Shown piece after piece: positions 57,901-62,636 of a stretch of 64,000 nucleotides of DNA. The stretch comes from Hanleya hanleyi. Its lineage: Eukaryota; Mollusca; Polyplacophora; Lepidopleurida; Hanleyidae. A program made the position numbers and the translations under genes. Location of the stretch: NCBI GenBank assembly GCA_036873755.1, contig JAVTVY010025019.1:38451-102450 (forward strand). Direction: 5' to 3'. Numbering within the stretch: position 1 is the stretch's first letter; each line of letters opens with the position of its first letter. The notes under the pieces are model-generated. The model did not search any database, was not told the DNA's origin, and saw only the letters and a program-made list of their open reading frames with translations.

Positions 57901-60615
57901 TCCAGTATGGCTGATGGTGGCCATATTGGATCAAGCACGTCCTTGAAAAACAATCCTAATCCTCCTCTCAACAATGTCAAGGCACTCCCCACATATGAAG
58001 TAGATCGGTTGAATCGTTCTCGAGTTGTTGTCCGGACAAGATCCAACTGCTTATAATCCAATATAGCTGACGGCGGCCATATTAGATTACGCACATTGCT
58101 GAAAAACAATCACAACCGTCCTCTCACCAATGTCAAGGCATACCCCAAGTTTGAAGTTGAACGGTTAAATCATTCACGAGTTATTGTCCGGACAAGAAAA
58201 TCTAAGATCGAACAGCTTATAATCCAAAATGGCTGACGGCGGCCATATTTGATTACGCACATTGCTGAAAAACAATCCCAACCGTCCTCTCACCAATGTC
58301 AAGGCACACCCCAAGTTTGAAGTTGATCGGTTAAATCGTTCACGAGTTCTTGTCCGGACAAGAAAATCTAAGATCGAACAGCTTATAATCCAAAATGGCT
58401 GACGGCGGCCATATTTGATTACGCACATGGCTGAAAAACAATCCCAACCGTCCTCTCACCAATGTCAAGGCACACCCCAAGTTTGAAGTTGATCAGTTAA
58501 ATCGTTCACGAGTTATTGTCCGGACAAGAAAATCTAAGATCGTACTGCTTATAATCCAAAATGGCTGACGGCGGCCATATTGGATTACGCACATTGCTGA
58601 AAAACAATCCCATCCGTCCTCTCGCCAATGTCAAGGCACACCCCAAGTTTGAAGTTGATCGGTTAAATCGTTCATGAGTTATTGTCCGGACAAGAAAATC
58701 TTACAGAATTACGGAATTACGGAATCACGGAATTACGGAATCACGGACACCGGTGTTTCTAAGTCCCCCCCCTACTAAGTAGCGGGGGACAAAAAGTCAA
58801 AATATAGGAAATATAGGAGGTTTTGAGTCAAATATAGGAAAATATAGGAGGCAATTGAAGGCCTGTAATTAATGGGTTTTGTTCTCTTTCACTGTAAAAA
58901 AGACATAATCGATGATGAAGTCAGTCTTAAAGACTGAACAGACTTATGAAGTTCTACATGCACAAAGAGCATGTCAATAAAAAATCGTATATTTTGACCA
59001 AGTTTTTTTTAAAGTGAACGTAAAGGCTGCGACAACACACGCACTGTGTGGAAGAACTATATTACATGTATTAAAAGTATCATTTGGCAGCAACAAATAT
59101 TTTTTGTGATTTTTTCCCTTCCAAAAAAAAAATTCCAAACACGGGAATTATTGACTGATGCAACGAGCGACTGGAGTCGGCCATATCAGTTTATTGATTA
59201 GCCTTGCGCCAATGAAAACGCTTGTACGGAGCACGTGATATTTTCCTGTGACGTAGTATCACTTTGTTTTGGCATCGCTGTAGCACGAATTGTAATTGCG
59301 GTGGTGGAGAGCTCGGCTGTTTCAAGCGTGTTTTGATTGTGTTGCGTGTCTCCAGCAAGTGTTTACTGACCTGAAACGTTCGATGAACTACTCACTACTT
59401 TCGTCGACATCGGAGCGTTTTGGTTCAAACTGGTAACCCTGTAAACCTTCATTTGTCTCTTCGTCAGAACTTGAAGTCAGGCTAGCCTCCTCGTGCGTCG
59501 CTATGTTTACATGCTTTCTGCGCTTTCTAACTCCACGAAGTAAAGAGCTCCGAGGTGATACAACGTCACTGCTCTGAGTGAGATAGCCAGCATGGCGGCA
59601 GCCGGGGAACAATAATACAACGGAGATAATTTCGTTCGTACTCGGTGCAAAAAAATCCCCAAAAATATTTGTTGCTGCTATTTCAGTATTTCAATGTAGC
59701 TCTTTCCCACAGAGTGCATGTTGCCTCAGCCTTTACGCTCACTTTAAATAATTATTTTTAGTGTTTAGCAAAAAAATTTACATGGTGAACATTCAATTCT
59801 TTGCTTATATATTTACTGCATGTACATGTATTACTGATTGAAATTTGCCACAATAACGTTGAAAAATAATTGAAAGATACTTAGCAAAAAAGAAAAGATG
59901 TGATACAACCTGTATCACATCATGGGTGTGTCACATTGTTTATGGTCGCTGTGATGTGCACACACAGGTATGAAAGCATACCAAAGTGGGGTAAGAAACT
60001 ATGCTAAGCAACTATTACTTGTTCAATACTGAAGCGGTTGATATTTCGCTTGATGGGTTTACCGCATACTCATCTCTCCCTTTGGGACTGAAGAGCCGTA
60101 TGCATGGGAGATGGGCAGGAACTATTAAACACAAACCAGATGATGTCAAACTTCTTCTTGGTAACCAAGCGCATGTGCGAAGTATAAATAGACTTTAATT
60201 AAAGGCTCTTGACCTGTAGAATGTTTCAGTGGCCGGACGGTTAGAGTGGTAAAGGTCGTAAGTTCGAGACCACACAGGGACAGACTGAAGACGCAGCCTG
60301 TTAGCTGGAAATGGAGTGCTACCATATGTGAGAATATCGATGTGTGAATATTTCGATAATATTCACAGTTTTGAGGAAGAAACGAAGTCCATTATTTATT
60401 CCCAATTTATGAATGCTCATATTGTCTATGGATAAGTGTCGGTATTGTGGGATATATATCGAGTGCCCTTAAAAGATTGGCTGTAAAAATGGTCAAAATG
60501 AAGCTTTATGTTTTTCAGAACAACATGACTTGTGTATTATGTTAAATTAGTTAATGCATGGATTGTAACAATACTTACTTGGAACTGTTCTGAGGACAAA
60601 CCGTCTACTGCAGTC
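24919..60615 (-). CDS. ROGDI: ROGDI homolog, 10 exons recognised (N-terminal part incomplete)
   Basis: Minus-strand gene assembled from exons 60579-60615, 52614-52660, 52250-52298, 51430-51487, 34576-34662, 32888-32983, 31330-31428, 29970-30101, 29373-29456 and 24919-24966. They total 737 nt, about 245 codons; human ROGDI is about 287 aa. Every intron has GT/AG ends and phases agree across all junctions from 52614 downstream. Diagnostic stretches include GAGSVKCVVTLLGDTLCEA, PWKLQQ|IQDAGNH and VECTVQWLNEVLILFTVALQ followed by CQQLKDK. These match the order of the leucine-rich Rogdi family protein. The family is known as a leucine-zipper-like protein linked to the V-ATPase/Rabconnectin (RAVE-like) complex at synaptic and endolysosomal membranes; that role is from general knowledge. 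Missing: the exon joining the 60579 and 52614 exons (expected to start WLL-like) and the initiator exon. The gene spans over 35 kb, nearly all intron made of transposons. Confidence 0.9.
25090..25260. mobile_element. Palindromic MITE, family A copy 3 (shortened)
   Basis: CATCCCTCTAATAATTCAATC arm at 25095, then the internal ACAAAATGGTTCAAAATCAT and GATTTTAGAGGGTGATTGAA parts. The right arm is incomplete. Confidence 0.65.
25422..27575. mobile_element. Tandem-repeat element b (ATACGCCC termini) rich in TGACCTTGA
   Basis: Left ATACGCCC (25422-25429, preceded by GGGCTTCAAT as in element a) is mirrored by GGGCGTAT (about 27568-27575). From about 25950 to 27480 it holds ten or more diverged units of 100-130 bp. 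Typical pieces are GGGTCACAGTGACCTTGACC, TTTGACCTTGACC, ATTTTGGTACGTGACACAT and ATTTCCTGATTTT. Then comes GACGGACGGACAGACGG (about 27519-27535) and a terminal hairpin CCGCCTTTTGGCGG. No protein encoded. Repeated TGACCT and TGACCTTGA are nuclear-receptor half-sites in both spacing-1 direct and extended forms. Confidence 0.6.
27605..28430. repeat. GGACAGATCTATGGACAATGGA tandem array
   Basis: About fourteen units of variable length (34-65 bp) on the core AATGTGGACAGATCTATGGA plus CAATGGATGGGTC. Interrupted at 27856-28045 by an inserted interspersed element. Minus- and plus-strand ORFs inside it are repeat artefacts. Confidence 0.85.
27856..28045 (+). mobile_element. Interspersed element (GTTTAACGTC family) inserted in an array
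   Basis: (GTGA)n head, then ATAGGGTTTAACGTCGCTTTC and CAGCTATATCACGACGGGG, a (GGGAA)n tract and a tail ending near TATCATGCTGTAT. The GATCTATGG array resumes on both sides, so this inserted into an existing array. Confidence 0.7.
28838..29411. repeat. 40-bp minisatellite derived from a ROGDI exon-intron junction
   Basis: About fourteen units of exactly 40 bp, consensus (plus strand) ACACATTTGTAAAGCTACTC and ACTTTATCTTTGAGCTGCTG. On the minus strand each unit reads CAGCAGCTCAAAGATAAAGTGAGTAG, the end of the ROGDI exon at 29373-29456 and its splice donor. A variant with CATCTGT and CTCGC recurs 200 bp apart (near 29035 and 29235), so a five-unit block was itself duplicated. Confidence 0.95.
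29373..29456 (-). CDS. ROGDI: ROGDI exon (84 bp) with minisatellite-duplicated donor
   Basis: Acceptor GTTTTCACAG, 28 codons VECTVQWLNEVLILFTVALQ then MCQQLKDK, donor GTGAGTAG. The last 28 coding bases plus the donor are the unit that is repeated about 14 times downstream (28838-29411). Confidence 0.95.
29505..29830. mobile_element. MITE, family B copy 2 (5' truncated)
   Basis: Shares GGACGTCAATACTTGTAACG, TTCAGTCTTTGGGAGGCTGG and CAGAATTCAGCTGGGCTTGG with other copies and ends AAACTTTACATTTCACCT. The left inverted end is missing. Lies between two ROGDI exons. Confidence 0.75.
29970..30101 (-). CDS. ROGDI: ROGDI exon (132 bp)
   Basis: Acceptor TCTATTCAG, donor GTAAGC, 44 codons beginning QSFNPSLPKDVALSFY and including HKLILALYNLNLNQQQK, the family's LPSDLLVNVYINLNKL-type beta/helix segment. 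Confidence 0.92.
30600..31070. repeat. 41-bp minisatellite in a ROGDI intron
   Basis: About ten units of 41-42 bp: ATTCAGCGGTAACTGTTAGA plus TAATTCAATCATTCTATCAA. Two subtypes are arranged in blocks: ATTCAGCGGTAACTG (30700-30860) and ATTGAGAAGTAAACTG (30870-30990). Confidence 0.9.
31330..31428 (-). CDS. ROGDI: ROGDI exon (99 bp)
   Basis: Acceptor GATTTTCAG, donor GTGAGT, 33 codons: LLDEIMSSLNRGRTSLALPK then RKSIDDLVSNRNM. Leucine-rich helix followed by a basic linker. Confidence 0.92.
31435..32880. other. ROGDI intron without recognised repeat
   Basis: Contains a G-tract near 31539-31549 and a T/G-rich patch. At 32818-32865 a CTGTTGGCGGTGTATT unit occurs three times. No exon with matching phase was seen. 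Confidence 0.4.
32888..32983 (-). CDS. ROGDI: ROGDI exon (96 bp)
   Basis: Acceptor TCCTCTGTAG, donor GTAAGA, 32 codons beginning IQDAGNHLCHAM, corresponding to IQDARNHVSQAI of vertebrate ROGDI. Confidence 0.92.
33366..34115. mobile_element. Palindromic MITE, family A copy 4, split by a family B insertion
   Basis: The left part (33366-33465) ends CATTCTAATAAACTTGATCG plus GCCTCTTAAAATC. The right part (34008-34115) starts GGATAAATAATGGATTATCT and ends TTCTAATAAATTTGGTCACC plus. The order matches uninterrupted copies at 12775 and 54165, so the family B element at 33466-34007 landed inside it. Confidence 0.7.
33466..34007. mobile_element. MITE, family B copy 3, carrying a nested interspersed element
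   Basis: Ends TTAAAGGTGGAATGCAAAGG and CCTTGGCATTTCACCTTTAA, near-perfect inverses. Internal CGGACGTCAATACTTGTAAC and GGTCTGACGTGACTTC. At 33818-33885 it is interrupted by a GTTTAACGTC-family fragment between GGTACCTTCATTTTAAAGG and AGCTTCTAGCAGACAAAC. Confidence 0.8.
34171..34439. mobile_element. piggyBac-like MITE
   Basis: TTAA at 34171-34174 and 34436-34439 flank termini CCCTTTGTTTA (34175) and TAAACAAAGGG (ends 34435). A second inner inverse pair is AAGCGGAAATCC / GGATTTGTCCGC. 261 bp, non-coding. TTAA duplication and CCCTTTG ends are typical of piggyBac-type MITEs. The termini differ from those of the full piggyBac at 15210, so it is a different family. Confidence 0.8.
34576..34662 (-). 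CDS. ROGDI: ROGDI exon (87 bp)
   Basis: Acceptor GTGATTTCAG, donor GTAATG, 29 codons beginning DINFKHKQGNNH and ending PDIPWKLQQ. A 261-bp piggyBac-like MITE lies 137 bp downstream in the intron. Confidence 0.92.
35572..35807 (+). repeat. 5' LTR
   Basis: 236 bp, begins TGTTACCTCGAAATAAATCG and ends ACTACTACA. Contains CGCTTATATAGAATTCGGG, a likely TATA region near 35700. Differs from the 3' LTR only at two places near its end. Confidence 0.92.
35810..35827 (+). promoter_or_regulatory. Probable tRNA primer-binding site
   Basis: TGGCGTCAGATT starts two bases after the 5' LTR. TGG at this place and TGRYGTCAGA-type sequences are usual for primer-binding sites of Ty3-like elements. Complementarity is short, so this is tentative. 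Confidence 0.45.
35977..36180. repeat. Left CTTGTAAGATC subterminal array
   Basis: Overlapping copies of ATCTTGTAAGATCTTGTAGG and their inverses, changing toward TGTCCTACAAGATC inward. Strongly self-complementary. Confidence 0.85.
36702..37926. mobile_element. Tandem-repeat element c (TATGCCCCCC termini)
   Basis: Left TATGCCCCCCTT (36703) and inverse right end GGGGGGGCATA (ends 37926). Five or six units of about 175 bp, each with AGGGCCATAACTCTTGAAAA, GGAGAAACTTCACGCTGCAC and CAAATTCCATACTTGTCCAT plus ACAATATTAACCGAGATCC. Then GACGGACAGACAGACGGACA (about 37850-37880) and a terminal hairpin CCCCCCTCTAGTTAGAGGGGG. Two or three ORFs run through the units but the translations simply repeat and are not genes. 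Confidence 0.7.
38420..40149 (+). pseudogene. Possible BEN-domain gene inside the inverted-repeat element
   Basis: Four splice-bounded open segments on the plus strand. Segment 1: 38420-38450, ATG immediately after a TTGCAG, donor GTAAGT. Segment 2: 38727-38837, fully open, LPRFIKAAIVALSAGKAQAW then GPHVKIGHAPGGNPPE, donor GTGAGA. Segment 3: from 39354 after CTCCTCAG. Segment 4: from 40074 after TTTTTTACCAG to a stop at 40147. In one frame segment 3 gives RRHVIMEIMQCLLLNYFFAK then EEIASGN, and segment 4 gives KVILDAMKSKLN. Their pattern recalls the C-terminal helices of a BEN domain (a DNA-binding fold). The phases of segments 2 to 3 do not agree for that frame, so the gene is frameshifted or misread. 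AATAAA follows at 40230. Confidence 0.35.
38727..38837 (+). CDS. Well-supported exon of the possible BEN-like gene
   Basis: 111 bp, strong acceptor (CCTTTCAG) and donor (GTGAGA), 36 complete codons plus split codons that join in phase with the ATG exon at 38420-38450. GPHVKIGHAPGGNPPE looks like a structured domain segment. The family assignment is uncertain. Confidence 0.5.
40230..40235 (+). terminator. AATAAA polyadenylation signal candidate
   Basis: AATAAA 80 bp past the stop of the last open segment of the possible BEN-like gene; a second AATAAAATGTATG copy occurs at about 40331. Confidence 0.35.
40475..40880. repeat. Right CTTGTAAGATC subterminal array
   Basis: About fifteen short units alternating GATCCTGTAGGACAGTCTTG and TAGGATCTTGTAAGATCCTG, turning to the inverse sense near 40800. 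It is the counterpart of the left array. Confidence 0.85.
41150..41565. repeat. Diverged tandem duplication in the LTR element leader
   Basis: Two copies of a segment of about 250 bp: CTGGTATATAGCCGGCTGAG at about 41180 and CTGGTATTTAGCCAGTTGAA at about 41438. Each is followed by TATATACAGTA/GCATTATT and CTGTGATARRCGCG and then TGTTATTA. Non-coding leader of the retroelement. Confidence 0.7.
43196..44632 (+). pseudogene. Gag, first part, of the gag-only LTR element
   Basis: 478-codon ORF; the Met at residue 16 (MADLGPIDVS) is an equally good start. Residues 22-75 (TEEALQKLKGVGSSRSARVV, then NFKHFMQATQFSAGHIADL) look like a helix-hairpin-helix DNA-binding motif of the ComEA type. Residues 105-204 form a coiled coil with GQVETKV repeated three times (156-177). 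A low-complexity acidic linker follows, with an Arg/Ser patch near 365. From about 390 the retrotransposon Gag core begins, TLVFSGTRGDWVPFRVKFKL. A one-base shift near 44592 sends this frame to an early stop; the core continues in the next frame from 44595. Known role: particle assembly and RNA packaging. Broken by the shift. Confidence 0.8.
44595..44825 (+). pseudogene. Gag core, continuation in a shifted frame
   Basis: Continues the Ty3-like Gag core with LQAEVQGPEDTLEEFAFRCA, ARDGYPNAPEKI and VAVEHFLRGCREIQAVRFAM. It stops at a hAT-like insertion at 44826. Across that insertion the codons are in phase again after one TATAA copy, so the insertion did not shift the frame; only the base shift near 44592 and the insertion break the gene. 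Confidence 0.8.
44826..45922. mobile_element. hAT-like non-autonomous element inserted in gag
   Basis: 1,097 bp. Termini CAGGGTTCGCACAG and the inverse of CAAGGTTCGCACAG, flanked by TATAA on both sides (44821-44825 and 45923-45927). Subterminal TTCCAGGAC repeats occur at both ends (four or more each). A 5-bp duplication is shorter than the usual 8 bp of hAT elements, though short-duplication hAT groups are known. It carries a BED-type zinc-finger remnant on the minus strand and no transposase core. Confidence 0.82.
45360..45569 (-). pseudogene. BED-type zinc-finger remnant of a hAT transposase
   Basis: Minus-strand ORF of 69 codons with CRLCQNTFDVGNMGESSVKS followed by HAKGAKH. The CxxC ... 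H x4-5 H spacing and the MGxSxxKSHAKGxKH signature are typical of BED fingers at the N-terminus of hAT transposases. No catalytic domain follows, consistent with an internally deleted element. An ATG is available at 45569 but the true start in the parent element is probably further upstream. Confidence 0.65.
45928..46618 (+). CDS. Gag C-terminus (CCHC zinc knuckle) and aspartic protease of the LTR element
   Basis: Continues from the gag core after the hAT insertion. An Arg-rich stretch RSPRRRSSRPFRPPR precedes a CCHC knuckle CYSCCKPGHISRFC (46085-46126). A retropepsin-like domain follows with VVDTAAQVTVMS (active-site DTA, not the commoner DTG, at 46319-46330) and the closing LLLGFDFLSAYG near residue 210. 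The stop codon is 46616-46618, and no pol follows. Known roles: RNA binding by the knuckle, maturation of Gag by the protease. Confidence 0.88.
46619..48475 (+). other. Non-coding 3' region of the LTR element
   Basis: 1.86 kb between the protease stop and the 3' LTR, GT-rich and without an ORF of interest. At 47890-48120 three units of about 85 bp repeat TTATTGCGGCCATGTAGCTG plus GTAGGCTGGCCTGC. The absence of pol motifs here is the basis for calling the element gag-only. Confidence 0.7.
48476..48711 (+). repeat. 3' LTR
   Basis: Matches the 5' LTR over 236 bp with two substitutions (GATAG for GCTAG, CACATT for CACAAT). No purine tract abuts it directly; the nearest is GAAAACGGGGAGGGGTG about 40 bp upstream. 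Confidence 0.92.
49208..49497. mobile_element. Foldback MITE near the right arm of the outer element
   Basis: Left GGGCCGCGTGTATTCCAACA... and right the inverse of GCCGCGTATGTTCAAACCTC. Arms share CAACACGTG, CACTGGCAAAACGTTTC, TATGTAGT and AACCAAT-AAAA in order. About 290 bp, non-coding. Its AAACGTTTC box resembles those in the outer element's arms. Confidence 0.6.
49760..51425. other. ROGDI intron, little recognised
   Basis: Contains an inverse pair AGTAACTCCGAAAATGGAAG (49820) / CTTCCATTTTTGGAGTTACT (49863). The remainder shows no repeat or phase-compatible exon. A minus-strand ORF at 49722-49970 with two hydrophobic stretches spans this inverse pair and the arm of the outer element and is not called. 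Confidence 0.4.
51430..51487 (-). CDS. ROGDI: ROGDI exon (58 bp)
   Basis: Acceptor CATTGCAG, donor GTAAGT, encodes GAGSVKCVVTLLGDTLCEA, aligning to the VKGVLTLQGDAL region of vertebrate ROGDI. The intron that follows is 16.8 kb and holds the transposon nest. Confidence 0.9.
51740..51806. mobile_element. Family B MITE end fragment
   Basis: AAAAACCTTTGCATTTCACCTT at 51780 is the family's right terminus; the rest is absent. Followed by an A/T-rich (TTTTA)n tract at 51868-51903. Confidence 0.5.
52250..52298 (-). CDS. ROGDI: ROGDI exon (49 bp)
   Basis: Acceptor GTATTTTAG, donor GTGAGT, encodes EESLVQPQRILLSSP with split codons at both ends that agree with its neighbours. Confidence 0.82.
52430..52612. 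mobile_element. Palindromic MITE, family A copy 5, abutting a ROGDI splice donor
   Basis: Contains AAAATGGTTCAAGATCATGC, GATGATTTTAGAGGGTGGAC and AATTTATTAGAACAG, ending AATTATTTGAGAGATTACC. The end lies at the donor GTAAGG of the exon 52614-52660, leaving only the first 5 intron bases. Confidence 0.65.
52614..52660 (-). CDS. ROGDI: ROGDI exon (47 bp)
   Basis: Acceptor TCCATCACAG, donor GTAAGG, encodes (x)CTLKKKFKNQKKLVG plus one base. The phase joins the next exon to give LVGDEES. A family-A palindromic MITE starts 5 bp beyond the donor. Confidence 0.75.
52790..53420. repeat. Three-unit tandem block with hairpin end (possible element d)
   Basis: Three units of about 200 bp: GATAGGCTTCTGCTTTAAGA-like, ATACATGTGTGATGTAAGTT and GGTAATCCTAGGCATAGTC plus ATTCTTGAGATATG. 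Followed by CGGAGACGGACTGATG and a small hairpin TACCCTTCAGGGCA. It resembles elements a-c in order, but I could not define a left terminus. Confidence 0.5.
53421..54160. other. ROGDI intron with poly-C tract
   Basis: Poly-C 53814-53827. Otherwise no repeat family or exon recognised. Confidence 0.4.
54165..54352. mobile_element. Palindromic MITE, family A copy 6
   Basis: AATAATTTAATTCCCCTATC, CCCTCAATTTTGGGGACAAA and TCTAATAAATTTGATCACCC, then GGATTATCTGCACGATTTTG. The right arm is incomplete, ending near TGTTGTAATAAATC. Confidence 0.7.
54624..55971. mobile_element. Tandem-repeat element e (CCCCTGCCA termini)
   Basis: Left CATCCCCTGCCAGCAGCACC begins a large hairpin whose other side is AACTGGTGCTGCTGCTGCGG (54665-54686). 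The right end TGGCGGGGGAACAAAAA is the inverse of CCCCCGCCA. Between are about seven units of roughly 155 bp with CAACCATCCTCTCACCGATG, AAGTTTGAAGTCGATCGGTT and ATCCAAGATGGCTGATGG. The ACGGAATAACGGGTG minisatellite follows (55895-55938). Non-coding. Confidence 0.65.
56465..56658. mobile_element. Palindromic MITE, family A copy 7 (best preserved)
   Basis: Starts GGTAATCCCTCTAATAATTC and ends GAATTATTAGAGTGATTATC, a nearly exact inverse. The inner modules CCACCATAAAATCTGGGGGT and GATCAAATTTATTAGAACAG define the family. Confidence 0.8.
56694..58865. mobile_element. hAT-like non-autonomous element enclosing element f
   Basis: Termini CAGGCCTGCAAGTGCCTC and the inverse of CAGGCCTTCAATTGCCTC, flanked by TAATTA on both sides (56688-56693 and 58866-58871). 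Subterminal ATATAGGA repeats at both ends (56718-56800 and 58800-58850). The 6-bp duplication is shorter than the classic 8. No coding region; nearly all its length is the inserted tandem-repeat element. Confidence 0.78.
57078..58791. mobile_element. Tandem-repeat element f (TGTCCCCCGCTA termini)
   Basis: Left TGTCCCCCGCTAGCAGCACC opens a hairpin whose far side is AACTGGCGCTGCTGCTGCGG (57122-57143); the right end TAGCGGGGGACA is the inverse terminus. About nine units of roughly 150-165 bp contain TCCTCTCACCAATGTCAAGG, AAGTTTGAAGTTGATCGGTT, CGAGTTATTGTCCGGACAAG and AAAATGGCTGACGGCGGCCA. Next comes a GAATTACGGAATCACG minisatellite (58693-58745) and a hairpin CCCCCCTACTAAGTAGCGGGG. Units resemble those of element e. 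ORFs through it are artefacts. Confidence 0.78.
59009..59747 (-). mobile_element. TTAA-flanked element, possibly Kolobok-like
   Basis: TTAA at 59009-59012 and 59744-59747 flank diverged inverse termini AGTGAACGTAAAGGCTGCG and the inverse of AGTGAGCGTAAAGGCTGAG, similar over about 45 bp. Carries a short minus-strand ORF and no transposase. TTAA targets are used by piggyBac and Kolobok elements; the choice of Kolobok is inference. Confidence 0.6.
59388..59612 (-). CDS. Short ORF with P2RX7-C-like start
   Basis: 74 codons, ending SSSDEETNEGLQGYQFEPKR then SDVDESSE. GYQFEP followed by acidic serines recalls the beginning of the P2RX7 C-terminal-like domain that is often found in invertebrate transposon-associated proteins. 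The cysteine-rich part of that domain is absent, so this is at best a first exon or a remnant. The element's termini surround it. Not confidently identified. Confidence 0.3.
   Translation of the reverse strand: MFPGCRHAGYLTQSSDVVSPRSSLLRGVRKRRKHVNIATHEEASLTSSSDEETNEGLQGYQFEPKRSDVDESSE
60230..60300 (+). ncRNA. tRNA-derived SINE head
   Basis: TGGCCGGACGGTTAGAGTGG resembles a tRNA 5' half with box A (TTAGAGTGG), and GTAAGTTCGAGACCACACAG contains box B (GTTCGAGACC). The spacing fits a polymerase III promoter of a tRNA-derived SINE such as those common in molluscs. The acceptor stem does not close, so it is not a functional tRNA. Confidence 0.5.
60579..60615 (-). CDS. ROGDI: ROGDI exon (N-terminal, 37 bp)
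   Basis: Acceptor AATTATAG, donor GTAAGT, encodes TAVDGLSSEQFQ. SSEQFQ aligns with the family's LEEEF segment, just before the WLL motif that should open the next exon. The short size makes this the least certain ROGDI exon; it leaves phase 0. Confidence 0.55.
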
Positions 60616-60619
60616 CTAT

Positions 60620-62630
60620 AATTAGAAAAGAAAAACATTTATTTTATTTGAGAACCGTTAACAGCCCGTGACATGTTCTCTCTCGAGGCTTAGTTCCTTG
60701 ATAACACAGTATAGATTCACGATAGCATGCCAGGAAAAGTCGCTGGCCGTGCATGTTTCATGAAAAAGATATTGTACGTTAAGACAAGGGACGGCCCAGG
60801 TGAGGTACAGTGCGAGTACTGAAAATAAAATATTAGCTAAGAAAGAAATTGTTTAATTTGCATTTACAACATTTTCTGGTATACTTAGAGTAAATTCAAG
60901 GCATTCAGTATCGTGTTTTCCAAACAACAAGGCCATGAAATCCTGTATTCTTGCAAAATTATGTGATAATACCTTCATTTGAATGAAATCAGTTCATTCT
61001 TGTCTCATGGTTGAGGCCATTCTTCATATGTTCACAGAGAGAAAACTGGAAGTTTTCACATCAAAATCAGCAATTTTGCATGAACACACTATCTTGTGAC
61101 CCTGTCATTTGAGAACCATGGGATGCAATGCTTTGAAATTACTCTGAGAATACAAAAAATGGTTGTACATTATCTGTCAATCAAACAATTTCTTTCTCAG
61201 CATTTGTTTTTGTTTTGTTTTTGTTTTTTTGGCACTCCGATCATACCTCAATGTGACCACAACCTTTTCTTAACAAATGGCATCGTTTGTTTAAATAGAA
61301 ACTACAACAAAAAACTAGAATTATGGCTAAATCAGAACATAAATGCCTGACTGGAGTTGATTTTCTGGCAAGTGGTCCACTCTGGAACCTCAAACATGCA
61401 CATGAATTGTCCAACAAGTGTGATGTATGACAGACACAATGCAGTTGTAATTGGCGCAGTTTTCACAGCGTAGAATTAATCAATTTATTCGCTGTGTTAG
61501 CCTGTCATCATGGAGCCATTTGCTGCTGATCTCGCCGACATCAATTACCTTTAAGGGTGCGTACATTATCCGCCGGAGATTTAGTACACATGTATGCATC
61601 AATCCAGATTCCCTGGTTCTCAGATTGATGTATGCACAGTTGTCACAGTTCACAGAAGAAAAAAAATATATTCATGAGTCTTTCATTACTTTTCATGAAC
61701 AAATGTGACCATTTTCCATGACTTCCGTCATATGATATACAGGGAAACATGTGTAAACGGACCATGCTTGGGACAAGAACACAGTGTCAGTTTTGACAGG
61801 GTTCTGGTTTATCAAGGTTAGAAATACCTTAAATTAAGTATTGGACCCAAGATAAGGTCAGTATTTAGAGGTTGGTGACTTGGTCAGTTTATCCAGATGT
61901 CAGTATTGACAGGTTTCACTGTAAATGTACTCAAAGAAATATGTGGAATCAATTGGGCCAAATACTGACAAAAATTCATGAAAAACATTCCAATGTTTCG
62001 CTTGTGTATCATTGTCGGGAGAAGGAATAGGGGAAGAAAATTCATGAATTTTTCAGGACTTTTGCTTAAACAGAAATTTAATTCATGACTTTTTCTTGAC
62101 AACTCATGATTTGAACATTTTTTCAGGACTATTCAGGGTTTTTGTCATGACTCTGGCATCCCTTAATTTGAACGTATAATGCATCTGTCAGACAAAAAAA
62201 ACTTGTCATTCCTTGTCATTTTTATTCTCGTTGGAGGTATTTCAGGATAACATTTTGTCATGCGACGTACATTTTGGCAACTTTGTTGCACATTTTGGCT
62301 TTCTCTAACATACTGTACGGCTACCAAGATGTAAAATGTTGTACTGATTGTCTAGATGTCAAATTCAGTCAAAACTGACCAAATGAGTCAAAGCATCACA
62401 AAAGATAATGGCATGCGTGTTACATGATATACATGGAATTTATCCTTATTAAAAATTCTGTAACGAACATGTTTTACAGCCCAGATTTTATAATTCATTA
62501 CAGATTTTACAAATAAATTAAAGCTTAACCTCACTCAGCATAATCTCATTCATGTACATGTCTTTTAGTCTCATTGATGTGGAATTTGCTCAAATATCTA
62601 GACTATATCTCTGTAAATTATCTTCATATA
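60620..62630. other. Unassigned, upstream of the most 5' ROGDI exon seen
   Basis: Probably ROGDI intron 1 or 5' flank. Repeated TTCATGA/TCATGAC words at 61665-62150 suggest a degenerate transposon but no termini were defined. No initiator exon was recognised. Confidence 0.35.
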
Positions 62631-62636
62631 TATCTC

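Noticed and set aside
57398..58428. Minus- and plus-strand ORFs up to 142 codons in element f
   Set aside because: The translation repeats with the DNA unit and is disrupted where units change length; no domain is recognisable.
60001..60198. 65-codon plus-strand ORF (MLSNYYLFNTEAVDISLDGF...)
   Set aside because: Plausible composition but no splice sites, neighbours or family recognised.
60230..60300. Functional tRNA gene
   Set aside because: Box A and B are present but the acceptor and anticodon stems do not form; better explained as a SINE head.
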